From the NCBI RefSeq assembly GCF_900142725.1, contig NZ_FRBW01000001.1:868001-932000 (forward strand): 64,000 nt of DNA. Direction: 5' to 3'. This DNA is from Roseibium suaedae. Lineage in GTDB: Bacteria > Pseudomonadota > Alphaproteobacteria > Rhizobiales > Stappiaceae. Both the position numbers and the translations under genes were made by a program. The notes under the pieces are model-generated. The model saw nothing but the letters and a program-made list of their open reading frames with translations. It searched no databases and was not told the origin of the DNA. Below are positions 25,137 to 33,658 of the stretch, piece by piece; positions within the stretch are counted from its first letter, which is position 1; each line of letters opens with the position of its first letter.

Positions 25137-26138
25137 CTAGTGACGCAGGTTTCGCGGCGAAGTGCCAAACCAGGTCTTTACCGCTCGCGAAAAAGTGCTC
25201 AACTCGGAGAAGCCGAGAAGATAGGCAATTTCTTTCATCGGCAACTTTGTGCCCAGAATGTATCTCTCGGCAGCCTCCCGCCGGAAGTCCTCGCTTAGTT
25301 GGCGGAACGAGGTTCCTTCCGCTTCCAGCGTGCGTTGAAGCGAGCGGGCAGAGACCCCCAATTGGTCGGCAACTGTGTTCAGGTTGAAATTGCCCAGCTT
25401 CATGCAGTCCGCCATGGCATCCATGACGGGTGATAGCTTGGTCTTGCTGGAATTGTGCTGTTCCAGTTCCTCTTTGGCTGCCTGAACAAGAATGGCATAG
25501 AGATTCCGGTCGCCGCCCACGGGCCGCCGGTCAAGAAGATCCTTCGGCAGGATCACCGCGTTGCGGGTCTGATTGAAGGCAATCCGATCAGCATATTTTT
25601 CCAGAAATTTGCTGGGTCCTGAAGGGCGTTCTGCGGCCAGCTCAATCCTTAGTGGGGCAATTTCCTCACCAATCGCGGTTTCGAACCGGCGAATGGCCCA
25701 GCCAACCCGTCCGAACATGTTCTGGCGCCAGCAGCCGAAGTCATCAACGATCGGCCATTCGAAACACCCTTCGTTTTCCGTCTCCCGGAACTCGAGAAGA
25801 TAGACGTTGTTGCGCATCCGGATGTAATTCACCCAGGACTGGCAGGATTCTCTCAAGGTCGGGGCGCAACTGAAGAGATAGTCAAAGACGGAAAATGTGC
25901 CCAGGTCGATGTCGTAGAAAATATCGAACATGATGGCATCGTTGCCGACATAGGTCGCCGCGTCTTCGAACACGCCGAACCAGGCTCTGAACGGAGCTGT
26001 TCCTTCCGCATCGTCAAGTGCCGCAAGGTCGAACTGGTATTTGCGGGCCAGATCCCGCCAGTTCATGCCGCTCGTAAGAGGATGATCGCGTAAAACGCGC
26101 AGAGCTTCGCATCTGCACCAGTCATTTTTCACGTTCAT
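25137..26138 (-). CDS. AraC-family regulator, paralogue of the neighbour
   Basis: About 333 residues with the same architecture as the 23.7 kb regulator: a divergent ligand-binding-like N-terminal domain and C-terminal double HTH (LNTVADQLGVSARSLQRTLEAEG; MKEIAYLLGFSELSTFSRAVKTW; ending TSPRNLRH). The HTH halves of the two paralogues are very similar, the N domains much less so, suggesting duplicated DNA-binding with different signals. Start choice is uncertain: ATG at 26138 follows GGGGCG; ATG 26183 and TTG 26201 are in frame. Confidence 0.88.
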   Translation of the reverse strand: MNVKNDWCRCEALRVLRDHPLTSGMNWRDLARKYQFDLAALDDAEGTAPFRAWFGVFEDAATYVGNDAIMFDIFYDIDLGTFSVFDYLFSCAPTLRESCQSWVNYIRMRNNVYLLEFRETENEGCFEWPIVDDFGCWRQNMFGRVGWAIRRFETAIGEEIAPLRIELAAERPSGPSKFLEKYADRIAFNQTRNAVILPKDLLDRRPVGGDRNLYAILVQAAKEELEQHNSSKTKLSPVMDAMADCMKLGNFNLNTVADQLGVSARSLQRTLEAEGTSFRQLSEDFRREAAERYILGTKLPMKEIAYLLGFSELSTFSRAVKTWFGTSPRNLRH

Positions 26139-26328
26139 CAGACGACGCCCCGTTCGACTGCTTGTCGTTTCTCCCAATGCCATCCTGTCACAAAATGCCA
26201 AGATATGGAATTAAATGCAAAAAATTTCGACAAAAAAGTAATCTTTGGCCGTTTTGCTGGGGTCGTGCCCTAAAGTTTCGTCATGTCGAATGTTGCGTTG
26301 CATGCCGCCCCGCATGTCCGATGAACAA

Positions 26329-26367
26329 CAAAAATCCCGCAGAACGTGCGGGGACGTTCTGCGGGAT
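26329..26367 (-). terminator. Intrinsic terminator of the beta-oxidation operon
   Basis: A 14-bp perfect stem (ATCCCGCAGAACGT / ACGTTCTGCGGGAT) with a 6-base loop, followed on the minus strand by a T run (26334-26329), 24 bases after the fadJ-like stop. Confidence 0.93.
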
Positions 26368-26390
26368 CTGTAATCGAGTGGACCAGACGG

Positions 26391-28610
26391 TCAGGCGGCT
26401 TCTTCGACCTGAACTTCTGCCTTTTCGGGCGGGAACCGTCCGTAGAAGGTCTCGTTGCCCTTGGCCATGTCGCGCAGCAGCTTGTTCGGCTTGAAGCGCG
26501 GGCCCCATTTGCGGGTGAACTTCTTGCAAAGCTCCACGAAGGCGGCCGTGCCCATGGTGTCGATGTAGCTCAGCGTGCCGCCGGAGTAGGGGGCAAAGCC
26601 GAAGCCGAGGATCGAGCCGACATCGGCCTCGCGCACGTCGGTCAGGCACTTCTCCTCGAAGATGCGGGCGGTCTCAAGCGCCTGCATCACCAGAAGCCGC
26701 TGCTTCAGCTCCTCGATGTGGAAGCTGGATGCTGGCTTGGGCTGGCCGGTGACCTCCGGAATGCCTGGCCACAGCTTCTTGTTCTTGCCCTCGTAGTCAT
26801 AAAAGCCTTTGGCGTTCTTGCGGCCAAAGCGCTCGCGCTTGACCACCATCTCTTCCAGGATGTTGTCCAGCGGGCCTTCGACATATTTCACGCCCAGGTC
26901 CTTGCGGGTAGCGGAGACGATCTTCCAGGCCAGATCCAGCGCGACTTCGTCGCCCAGCGACAGCGGGCCGACGGGCATGCCCGCCATCTTGCCGGCATTC
27001 TCGATCATGGCGGCAGGCACGCCATCCGCCAGCATCATCAGGCCTTCGCGGATGTAGGTCATCACCACGCGGGACGTGTAGAAGCCGCGGCTGTCGTTGA
27101 CGACGATCGGCGTCTTCTTGATGGCCTTGATGTAGTCGAGTGCCATGGACAGGGCTCTGTCCGAGGTCTTCTTGCCCATGATCACTTCGACCAGCATCAT
27201 CTTGTCGACAGGCGAGAAGAAGTGAATGCCGATGAAGTTCTTCGGGCGGCTGGACGCTTCGGCCAGAGACGTGATCGGCAAGGTAGAGGTGTTGGAGGCA
27301 TAGATCGCGCGGGGCTTCATCGCCGCCTCGGCCTTCTCCGTTACCTGGCGCTTGACTTCCCGGTCTTCGAACACGGCCTCGATCACGAGATCGCAGTCGC
27401 CAAGAGCGTCGTAGTCAGCGGTGGCGGTGATCTTGGCCAGCAGCTTGTCCTTCTGCTCCTGGGTGGCGTGGCCACGCTGGACGGACTTGGTGATCAGGCT
27501 TTCCGAATGGGTCTTGCCCTTGTCGGCAGCTTCCTGGTCCCGGTCGATCAGCACAACGTCGATGCCGGCCTGCGCGGTGACATAGGCAATGCCTGCTCCC
27601 ATGAAGCCTGCGCCGAGAATGCCGACCTTCTTGATCTTGTTCGGGCGCTGGCCTGCCGGGCGGCGGGCGCCCTTGTTCAGCTCCTGCATGGAGACGAAAA
27701 GCGACCGGATCATGTTCGCGGCTTCCGGCGTCTGAAGCACCTTGGCGAAGTAGCGGCTCTCGACCTGAAGGGCGAGATCCATCGGCAGCTGCAGACCCTC
27801 CACGACCGCGCTCATCAGGTAGCGCGGGCCGGGATAGTTGTCATAGGTCTCCCGGCGGTAGATGGCATTGGCGGCCGGCCAGAACTGGAAACCGGCCGGC
27901 GAATAGACCGGGCCGTTCGGCAGCTTGAAACCCTTCTTGTCCCAGGGCTTGACCGGGTCGACACCGGCTGCGAGCAGCTTGCGCGCCGCGTCCACCAGTT
28001 TCTTTGAAGGGGCCAGGTCGTCGACGAGCTTGAGCTGCTTGGCCTGTGCACCGCGCAGGGTCTTGCCCTGCAGCAGGAACTGCATGCCCTGCTGGCCATC
28101 GGCCATGCGCATGACGCGCTGTGTGCCACCGGCGCCCGGGAAAAGCCCGACCTTCACTTCCGGCAGGCCCATCTTGAAGCCATCGTCCTCTGAGCCGAGG
28201 CGGGCATGACAGGCGAGTGCCAGTTCCGTGCCGCCGCCCATGCAGGTGCCGTTGATCGCCGCGACAAACGGCTTGCCGCAGGTTTCAAGTTTCCGGTAGA
28301 TCAGCGACAGCTTGCGCGAGCCCTCGAAGAGAGCCTTGGCGGCCGCTTCCGGGTCCTTGGCACGCTGCTTGTGGAAGTCGGTCAGAAGGCCTTCCAGCAT
28401 GGTCAGGTCAGCGCCGCCGGAGAAGGCGGCCTTGCCGGAAGTGATGATGGCGCCCTTGACGGCTTCATCGCCCGCAATCTGATCAACGATCTGGTTCAGC
28501 TCTTCCATGACCGTGAGGTCGATGACGTTCATGGATTTGCCCGGCATATCCCAGGTGATCAGGGCAATGCCGTCGGAACCGGTTTCAACGGTGAAGTTCT
28601 TGTAGGTCAT
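26391..28610 (-). CDS. fadJ: FadJ-like fatty oxidation protein (enoyl-CoA hydratase / 3-hydroxyacyl-CoA dehydrogenase)
   Basis: A 739-residue bifunctional enzyme. The N-terminal crotonase domain has [15 protein letters not shown] (oxyanion hole) and [18 protein letters not shown] (catalytic Glu region); the dehydrogenase half opens with the NAD-binding [17 protein letters not shown] and continues with [15 protein letters not shown] and [14 protein letters not shown]. It hydrates trans-2-enoyl-CoA and oxidises the 3-hydroxy product. Start at 28610 is supported by GGAGACAAAA. It is last in the acyl-CoA dehydrogenase-GST-thiolase-FadJ operon, 22 bases after the thiolase. Confidence 0.95.
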   Translation of the reverse strand: MTYKNFTVETGSDGIALITWDMPGKSMNVIDLTVMEELNQIVDQIAGDEAVKGAIITSGKAAFSGGADLTMLEGLLTDFHKQRAKDPEAAAKALFEGSRKLSLIYRKLETCGKPFVAAINGTCMGGGTELALACHARLGSEDDGFKMGLPEVKVGLFPGAGGTQRVMRMADGQQGMQFLLQGKTLRGAQAKQLKLVDDLAPSKKLVDAARKLLAAGVDPVKPWDKKGFKLPNGPVYSPAGFQFWPAANAIYRRETYDNYPGPRYLMSAVVEGLQLPMDLALQVESRYFAKVLQTPEAANMIRSLFVSMQELNKGARRPAGQRPNKIKKVGILGAGFMGAGIAYVTAQAGIDVVLIDRDQEAADKGKTHSESLITKSVQRGHATQEQKDKLLAKITATADYDALGDCDLVIEAVFEDREVKRQVTEKAEAAMKPRAIYASNTSTLPITSLAEASSRPKNFIGIHFFSPVDKMMLVEVIMGKKTSDRALSMALDYIKAIKKTPIVVNDSRGFYTSRVVMTYIREGLMMLADGVPAAMIENAGKMAGMPVGPLSLGDEVALDLAWKIVSATRKDLGVKYVEGPLDNILEEMVVKRERFGRKNAKGFYDYEGKNKKLWPGIPEVTGQPKPASSFHIEELKQRLLVMQALETARIFEEKCLTDVREADVGSILGFGFAPYSGGTLSYIDTMGTAAFVELCKKFTRKWGPRFKPNKLLRDMAKGNETFYGRFPPEKAEVQVEEAA

Positions 28611-28632
28611 TTTTGTCTCCTCCGGTTCGCTC

Positions 28633-29841
28633 TCAAACGCGCTCGATGATCGTCGCGGTGCCCATCCCTGCGCCAATGCACAGGGTGACAATGGCGGTGT
28701 TCAGGTCGCGGCGTTCCAGTTCGTCCAGAACCGTACCAAGGATCATGGCGCCGGTTGCGCCCAGCGGATGGCCCATGGCAATGGCGCCGCCGTTGACGTT
28801 GACGATCTCCGGATCAAGCTTGAAGGCCTGCTGATAGCGCAGGACAACCGAGGCAAAGGCTTCGTTGATCTCGACGAGATCGATGTCCTTCATGGTCATC
28901 TTGGCGTTTTTCAGCAGCTTTTCGGTCACATCCACTGGTCCGGTCAGCATGAGAGCCGGCTCGGAGCCGATGTTGGCGAAGGCCTTGATCCGGCCGCGCG
29001 GCTTCAGGCCCGCAGAACGTCCGGCCGAAGAGGAGCCGATCAGCACGGCCGCGGCACCGTCCACGATCCCGGAGGAATTGCCGGCATGGTGCACGTGACG
29101 GACGCTTTCCAGTTCCGGATGTGCCTGGATGGCGACCCCGTCAAAGCCCCCCATGGCACCCATCATCTCGAAGGACGGATTGAGCGCACCCAGCGACTGC
29201 ATGTCCGTTTCCGGGCGCATGTGCTCATCCCGGTCCAGAATGGTGATGCCGTTGATGTCCTTGACCGGAACCACCGACTTTTCGAAGCGGCCCTTGTTCC
29301 AGGCTTTGGCAGCACGCTTCTGGCTTTCCACCGCATAGGCGTCGCAGTCGGTGCGGCTGAAGCCGTATTTGGTTGCGATCAGGTCGGCGGATACACCCTG
29401 TGGCATGAAATAGGAGGGAACAGCCACCATCGGATCAATCGGCCATGCCCCGCCGGACGCGCCAAGACCGATGCGGCTCATGCTTTCCACGCCGCCTGCG
29501 ATCACGAGCTTGTGCTGGCCGGACATGACCTGTGCCGCAGCCATGTTGACCGCGTCGAGGCCCGAAGCGCAGAAGCGGTTGATCTGCATGCCCGGAACGG
29601 AGGTGTCGTAATCCGCGTCAAAGACGGCCGCGCGGGCAATGTCGCCGCCGGCTTCGCCCACAGGGTCAACGCAGCCGAGGATCACATCGTCGACGCGGGA
29701 TGTGTCCAGGCCGTTGCGCTCGCGCAGGGCCTCAAGGGTGGTTGCGGCCAGACGAACGGCAGGCACTTCGTGCAGGGCGCCGTCCTTCTTGCCACGGCCG
29801 CGTGGCGTGCGCACGTGGTCGTAGATAAATGCTTCCGCCAT
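28633..29841 (-). CDS. Acetyl-CoA C-acetyltransferase (beta-oxidation thiolase)
   Basis: A 402-residue thiolase with the acyl-carrying cysteine in [12 protein letters not shown] (Cys 91), the histidine in [15 protein letters not shown] and the second cysteine in CIGAGMGTA. It cleaves 3-ketoacyl-CoA to acetyl-CoA and a shortened acyl-CoA, completing the cycle run by the next gene. Operon position with FadJ favours degradation (FadA/FadI role) over polyhydroxybutyrate synthesis. GGAGGACACC precedes the start. Confidence 0.95.
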   Translation of the reverse strand: MAEAFIYDHVRTPRGRGKKDGALHEVPAVRLAATTLEALRERNGLDTSRVDDVILGCVDPVGEAGGDIARAAVFDADYDTSVPGMQINRFCASGLDAVNMAAAQVMSGQHKLVIAGGVESMSRIGLGASGGAWPIDPMVAVPSYFMPQGVSADLIATKYGFSRTDCDAYAVESQKRAAKAWNKGRFEKSVVPVKDINGITILDRDEHMRPETDMQSLGALNPSFEMMGAMGGFDGVAIQAHPELESVRHVHHAGNSSGIVDGAAAVLIGSSSAGRSAGLKPRGRIKAFANIGSEPALMLTGPVDVTEKLLKNAKMTMKDIDLVEINEAFASVVLRYQQAFKLDPEIVNVNGGAIAMGHPLGATGAMILGTVLDELERRDLNTAIVTLCIGAGMGTATIIERV

Positions 29842-29866
29842 GGTGTCCTCCTCAAATTATGATCTT

Positions 29867-30505
29867 TTACGACTTGGCCGGCAGGGGATGGCCGGGCATC
29901 AGGTCGTAAGGTGATTTCCAGCCGGGCAGGGCACGGATTGCGTCCAGCCAGCGGTTGATGTTCGGATATGCGCTGAAGTCGATGCCGATCTCGTCCGGCC
30001 AGAACAGGTAGCCGCAGAGCGAGAAGTCAGCGATCGTGGGCCGGTCACCGACGGTGAAGCTGCGCCCGTTCAGATGCGCATCCAGCACCGCATAGGCGCC
30101 CTTCGCCCGGCCTTCGAGCCAGGCCGTAACCTCGGTCTCGCCGGTCTTGGCAAACATGCGCAGGAACCGGAGCGTCGCCGTGTAGCTGGTCAGCTTGTGG
30201 TTATCGAACAGGATCCAGCGCAGGACTTCGCGGCGCTCTTCCTCATTCTTCCAGCCGAAGGTTCCAAGCTCGGACGTCAGATAGTCCAGGATCACGCCGG
30301 ACTGGGTGAGCCGGGTGCCCTTGTGGTCCAGAACCGGGATCTCGCCCATTTCGTTGACGGTTTCCCGGAACTCGGGTGAGCGGGAGGCGCCGTTGAAGAA
30401 ATCGACCCATTGCGGCGTCCAGTCCGCGCCGCTGAGTTCCAGCATCAGGGCAACCTTGTAGGCATTCCCGGACTGGGCGAAACAATGAAGCGTATAGTCG
30501 GACAT
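29867..30505 (-). CDS. Glutathione S-transferase family protein within the beta-oxidation operon
   Basis: A 212-residue GST: thioredoxin-like N domain (MSDYTLHCFAQSGNAYKVALML; EIPVLDHKGTRLTQSGVILDYL with the cis-Pro and glutathione-binding Ser) and an all-helical C domain with VGDRPTIADFSLCGYLFW. It lies 25 bases from the thiolase and 82 from the acyl-CoA dehydrogenase on the same strand, so it is cotranscribed. It might conjugate or reduce reactive enoyl/epoxy acyl products; the substrate is inferred from context only. Confidence 0.9.
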   Translation of the reverse strand: MSDYTLHCFAQSGNAYKVALMLELSGADWTPQWVDFFNGASRSPEFRETVNEMGEIPVLDHKGTRLTQSGVILDYLTSELGTFGWKNEEERREVLRWILFDNHKLTSYTATLRFLRMFAKTGETEVTAWLEGRAKGAYAVLDAHLNGRSFTVGDRPTIADFSLCGYLFWPDEIGIDFSAYPNINRWLDAIRALPGWKSPYDLMPGHPLPAKS

Positions 30506-30587
30506 GACATGACTTTCCTATGCGGGGGCCGGCCATTCGGCCAGCAAGGAAGGGTGCCAGGCGGGCTCCCTCCCTGCCGGTTCAGGA

Positions 30588-32384
30588 TCAGAACTGGGCA
30601 GCGTCCAGCGACATCATGGTGTCTGCGCCGGAGGAGATCCGGGCCAGATGCGCTCCGGTTTCAGGCATCAGGCGTTCCATGAAGAAGGTGGCGAAAGTGA
30701 GCTTGGCTTTCAGCCACTCTTCCTTGCCATCTGCACCGGCGGCCAGCTTGGCGTTCACGGTCTTGACGATCTTCGCCCACATGTAGCCAAGGGCAACCAG
30801 GCCGAAGAGGTGCATGTAGTCGACGGAGCCGCCGCCCGCATGATCCGGGTTCTTCATGGCGTTGTTCATGAACCACATGGTCGCCTGCTGCAGATGATCA
30901 AGGCCCTGCTTCAGCGGCTTCAGATAGGGCTGAAGCGCTTCGTCCTCGCCGTTTTCCTTCAGGAAAGCGTTGACCTCCGCAAAGAAGCCCATCACGGCGC
31001 GGCCGCCATTGGCGGGCAGCTTGCGGCCGACCAGATCCAGTGCCTGGATGCCGTTTGCGCCTTCATAGATCATGGCGATGCGGGCATCACGGACGAACTG
31101 TTCCATGCCCCATTCGGCAATGTAGCCGTGGCCGCCGAACATCTGCTGGGCGTTGACCGCATTGGCAAAGCCAGTATCGGTGAGAACGCCCTTCAGGACC
31201 GGGGTCATCAGGCCCATCATGTCATCGGCCTTGGTGCGGGCCTTTTCATCCGGCGAGCGGTGGGAGACGTCCCCCTGAAGGGCCGTCCAAAGGACGAGGG
31301 CGCGGGCCGCTTCGTTGAAGGAGCGGATCTGCATCAGCACGCGGCGCACGTCCGGGTGAACGATGATCGGATCTGCTGCCTTGTCCGGTGCCTTCGGGCC
31401 AGTCAGGGCGCGGCCCTGGATGCGATCCTTGGCATAGACAACAGCATTCTGATAGGCGACTTCTGACTGGGCCAGGCCCTGAACCGCGACGCCGAGACGG
31501 GCCTCGTTCATCATGGTGAACATGGCGCGCAGGCCCTTGTTCTCTTCGCCAACGAGCCAGCCGGTAGCCGCGTCATAGTTCATGACGCAGGTGGCATTGG
31601 CGTGGATGCCCATCTTGTGTTCGATGGAGCCGCAGGAAACGCCGTTGGCTGCGCCGATCGAACCGTCGTCGCCGACGCTCTTCTTCGGGACGACAAACAG
31701 GGAAATGCCCTTCACGCCTTCCGGTGCGCCTTCGATCCGGGCCAGAACCAGATGGACGATGTTGTCCACCATGTCGTGCTCGCCTGCGGAAATGAAGATC
31801 TTGGTGCCGGTGATCTTGTAACTGCCGTCTGCCTGGGGCACGGCCTTGGTGCGGATGAGACCCAGATCCGTGCCGCAATGGGGCTCGGTCAGGTTCATCG
31901 TGCCGGTCCATTCGCCGGAGATCATCTTCGGCAGATACTTGGCCTTGATTTCGTCGCTGGCATGCAGGGTCAGGGCCGCCACGGCGCCGGCGGTCAGGCC
32001 CGGATACATGGCAAAGGCCATGTTGGACGCGGACAGATATTCGTTGAGGACAATGGCCAGCGTGTGCGGCAGGCCCTGGCCGCCAAACTCCGGATCGGCA
32101 GACAGCGTGCCCCAGCCAGCTTCGCAGAAGGCGTCGTAAGCGGCCTTGAAGCCCTTGGGCGGGGTGACGGTGCCGTCGTCGTGCCGGGTGCAGCCTTCCT
32201 GATCGCCGGAGAGGTTCAGCGGCTGGAGCACTTCTTCGGAAAACTTCGCGCCTTCGCGCAGGATCGCTTCCAGAAGGTCGCCGCTTGCATCTGCAAAGCC
32301 GGGCAGGTCGGCATAAGCGTCGAGGCCCAGAACGTCGTTGAGCAGGAAAAGCGTGTCGTCGACAGGTGCGGTATAGCTCGGCAT
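30588..32384 (-). CDS. Acyl-CoA dehydrogenase, long form with C-terminal extension
   Basis: A 598-residue FAD acyl-CoA dehydrogenase of the type with an extra C-terminal domain (PF12806), longer than the usual 380-400. [23 protein letters not shown] and [15 protein letters not shown] bind FAD/substrate; the catalytic glutamate region is [21 protein letters not shown]. It performs the first step of beta-oxidation. The ATG at 32384 has an AGGATT ribosome site, and a 20-bp palindrome sits 37 bases upstream, so this gene heads the operon. An upstream in-frame ATG at 32525 would read through that operator and is rejected. Confidence 0.93.
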   Translation of the reverse strand: MPSYTAPVDDTLFLLNDVLGLDAYADLPGFADASGDLLEAILREGAKFSEEVLQPLNLSGDQEGCTRHDDGTVTPPKGFKAAYDAFCEAGWGTLSADPEFGGQGLPHTLAIVLNEYLSASNMAFAMYPGLTAGAVAALTLHASDEIKAKYLPKMISGEWTGTMNLTEPHCGTDLGLIRTKAVPQADGSYKITGTKIFISAGEHDMVDNIVHLVLARIEGAPEGVKGISLFVVPKKSVGDDGSIGAANGVSCGSIEHKMGIHANATCVMNYDAATGWLVGEENKGLRAMFTMMNEARLGVAVQGLAQSEVAYQNAVVYAKDRIQGRALTGPKAPDKAADPIIVHPDVRRVLMQIRSFNEAARALVLWTALQGDVSHRSPDEKARTKADDMMGLMTPVLKGVLTDTGFANAVNAQQMFGGHGYIAEWGMEQFVRDARIAMIYEGANGIQALDLVGRKLPANGGRAVMGFFAEVNAFLKENGEDEALQPYLKPLKQGLDHLQQATMWFMNNAMKNPDHAGGGSVDYMHLFGLVALGYMWAKIVKTVNAKLAAGADGKEEWLKAKLTFATFFMERLMPETGAHLARISSGADTMMSLDAAQF

Positions 32385-32420
32385 GGAAATCCTCCCAGAT
32401 TTGCCGGTGACTGCTGTGCT

Positions 32421-32440
32421 TGACGTTTCCGTAAACGTCA
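32421..32440. promoter_or_regulatory. Palindromic operator of the beta-oxidation operon (LiuR/MerR-like)
   Basis: TGACGTTT and AAACGTCA are perfect 8-bp arms separated by CCGT, 37 bases upstream of the acyl-CoA dehydrogenase. The form resembles sites reported for LiuR-type MerR regulators of acyl-CoA catabolism. A related palindrome precedes the neighbouring MerR gene. Likely the regulator's binding site; inferred. Confidence 0.65.
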
Positions 32441-32710
32441 CCTTGTCTTGTTTATAGTCAGGCTCATTCTTCTCAGCAAGGGGGTGTCCCAGGGGAAACG
32501 TGTGCTTATTTTTGCGATTTTCCACCCATCTGAGGCATTTTTCGGGTTTGCCGTAACGAAACGAGAGGCGCCTGAGGCCGTTTTTGTCCGTTTTTCGCAG
32601 TTTCCCGAATGAAGCGCTTCTGCGCGCAATCCGTCAATCGAAATCCGGAAACACGCATCGGGGGCAGCGGGAAAGGGTTGCTCCTGCAAATTTGCCTAAG
32701 GACAGGCAAG

Positions 32711-32740
32711 AAAAAACCCGCTCCGGAGCCGGAGCGGGTT
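32711..32740 (-). terminator. Intrinsic terminator of the MerR gene
   Basis: AACCCGCTCCG/CGGAGCGGGTT stem (11 bp, GAGC loop) followed on the minus strand by six T, 28 bases after the MerR stop codon. Confidence 0.93.
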
Positions 32741-32767
32741 CAAAGGTCTGCCGGTCTGATGAGGAGA

Positions 32768-33232
32768 TTACTCCTCGCCAGAGGCTTCCTTGTGCTTGAG
32801 CATGCCGGAGACGATTTCCACGGTGCGGGAAAGCTCCTCGATGGCCTGCTCGATATCCCGGCGCTGTTCTTCCAGAACGGCGATCTGGTCGGAGAAGCGC
32901 GACAGGGCGACGCGCAACTGGGTGACCTGGCCATCGCGCAGATCATAAAGATCCAGCATGTCGCGGATCTCGGTCAGCGAGAAGCCGACGCGCTTGCCCA
33001 TCAGAACCAGCTTCAGGCGGGCACGGTCCCGGCGGGTGTAGACCCGGTTCAGACCATCACGCTTGGGGTTGAGGAGGCCCTTGTCTTCATAGAAGCGCAA
33101 GGTGCGCAGGGTGCATTTGAATTCCTTGGCAAGGTCGCCAATCGTGAACTGGATCTTCTTCGTGCTTTCGTCGCGTGCTGCAACGACATCAACGAGTTCG
33201 TTCTCGTCCAGTATCGAAAGTGCTTCGCTCAT
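32768..33232 (-). CDS. MerR-family regulator, probable control of the beta-oxidation operon
   Basis: A 154-residue MerR protein. The winged HTH is FTIGDLAKEFKCTLRTLRFYEDKGLLNPKRDGLNRVYTRRD, typical of the acyl-CoA/LiuR branch (TxRTxRFYEDxGLL), followed by a coiled-coil dimerisation helix (about 105-145). No cysteine cluster for metal sensing is seen, so an acyl-CoA-type effector is likelier. AGGAAAG precedes the ATG at 33232; earlier in-frame codons to 33385 lack family character. A palindrome similar to the fad operator lies 155 bp upstream, suggesting autoregulation. Confidence 0.85.
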   Translation of the reverse strand: MSEALSILDENELVDVVAARDESTKKIQFTIGDLAKEFKCTLRTLRFYEDKGLLNPKRDGLNRVYTRRDRARLKLVLMGKRVGFSLTEIRDMLDLYDLRDGQVTQLRVALSRFSDQIAVLEEQRRDIEQAIEELSRTVEIVSGMLKHKEASGEE

Positions 33233-33658
33233 TACGTCTTTCCTGTCCGGGCGGAGGGGCCGGAGGTCTTTATCTTCATGCAAAGCCGGTTCCTTTGGCG
33301 ACGGGGTTACCCGTCGTTTTGCCAAGTCTCTTCCGGCGAATGTGGATAAGGCCGCGCGCGCTCCGGCGCGTGTCTTGATAATCACGTGTACCTTACGCGA
33401 AGGTCAAGGTCCAGCGTCAGCAACTCCAACAACGCAGTTTCGTTAACCGGGGATGTTGGCCGCGGGTGCGGATTTTTCCCGATAATCAGGTTGCCAAAGC
33501 GGCCGGTGTTGCATTTGGCAATGCCGATTAACGCCGTGTTTACCCTGTTCGGAGAAAGATTCCGTAAATGCTGCCCTGATTGTTTGTAGTGAGTTTTTCG
33601 TCGTGCAGCCCAAAACAGTTCATGAGCGGTCTCCGGATCGCAGGCCAGGGTTCAGAAT
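33233..33658. other. 426-bp region between the MerR gene and the podJ-like gene
   Basis: Holds divergent promoters. The only clear element is the operator-like palindrome at 33387-33407. No gene is supported; open frames on both strands here are extensions of neighbours. Confidence 0.6.
33387..33407. promoter_or_regulatory. Second LiuR-like palindrome, upstream of the MerR gene
   Basis: ACCTT-ACGCG-AAGGT (33390-33404) forms the core; the flanks read TTGACCTT...GTAAGGTACA on the minus strand and match the fad operator at 15 or so of 21 positions (TTGACxTTxxCGTAA). Position before the regulator's own gene suggests autoregulation. Confidence 0.5.

Noticed and set aside
29867-30505. Reading the GST as an independently expressed gene
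   Set aside because: No room for a clear promoter was seen in the 82-base upstream gap, which fits operon expression better.
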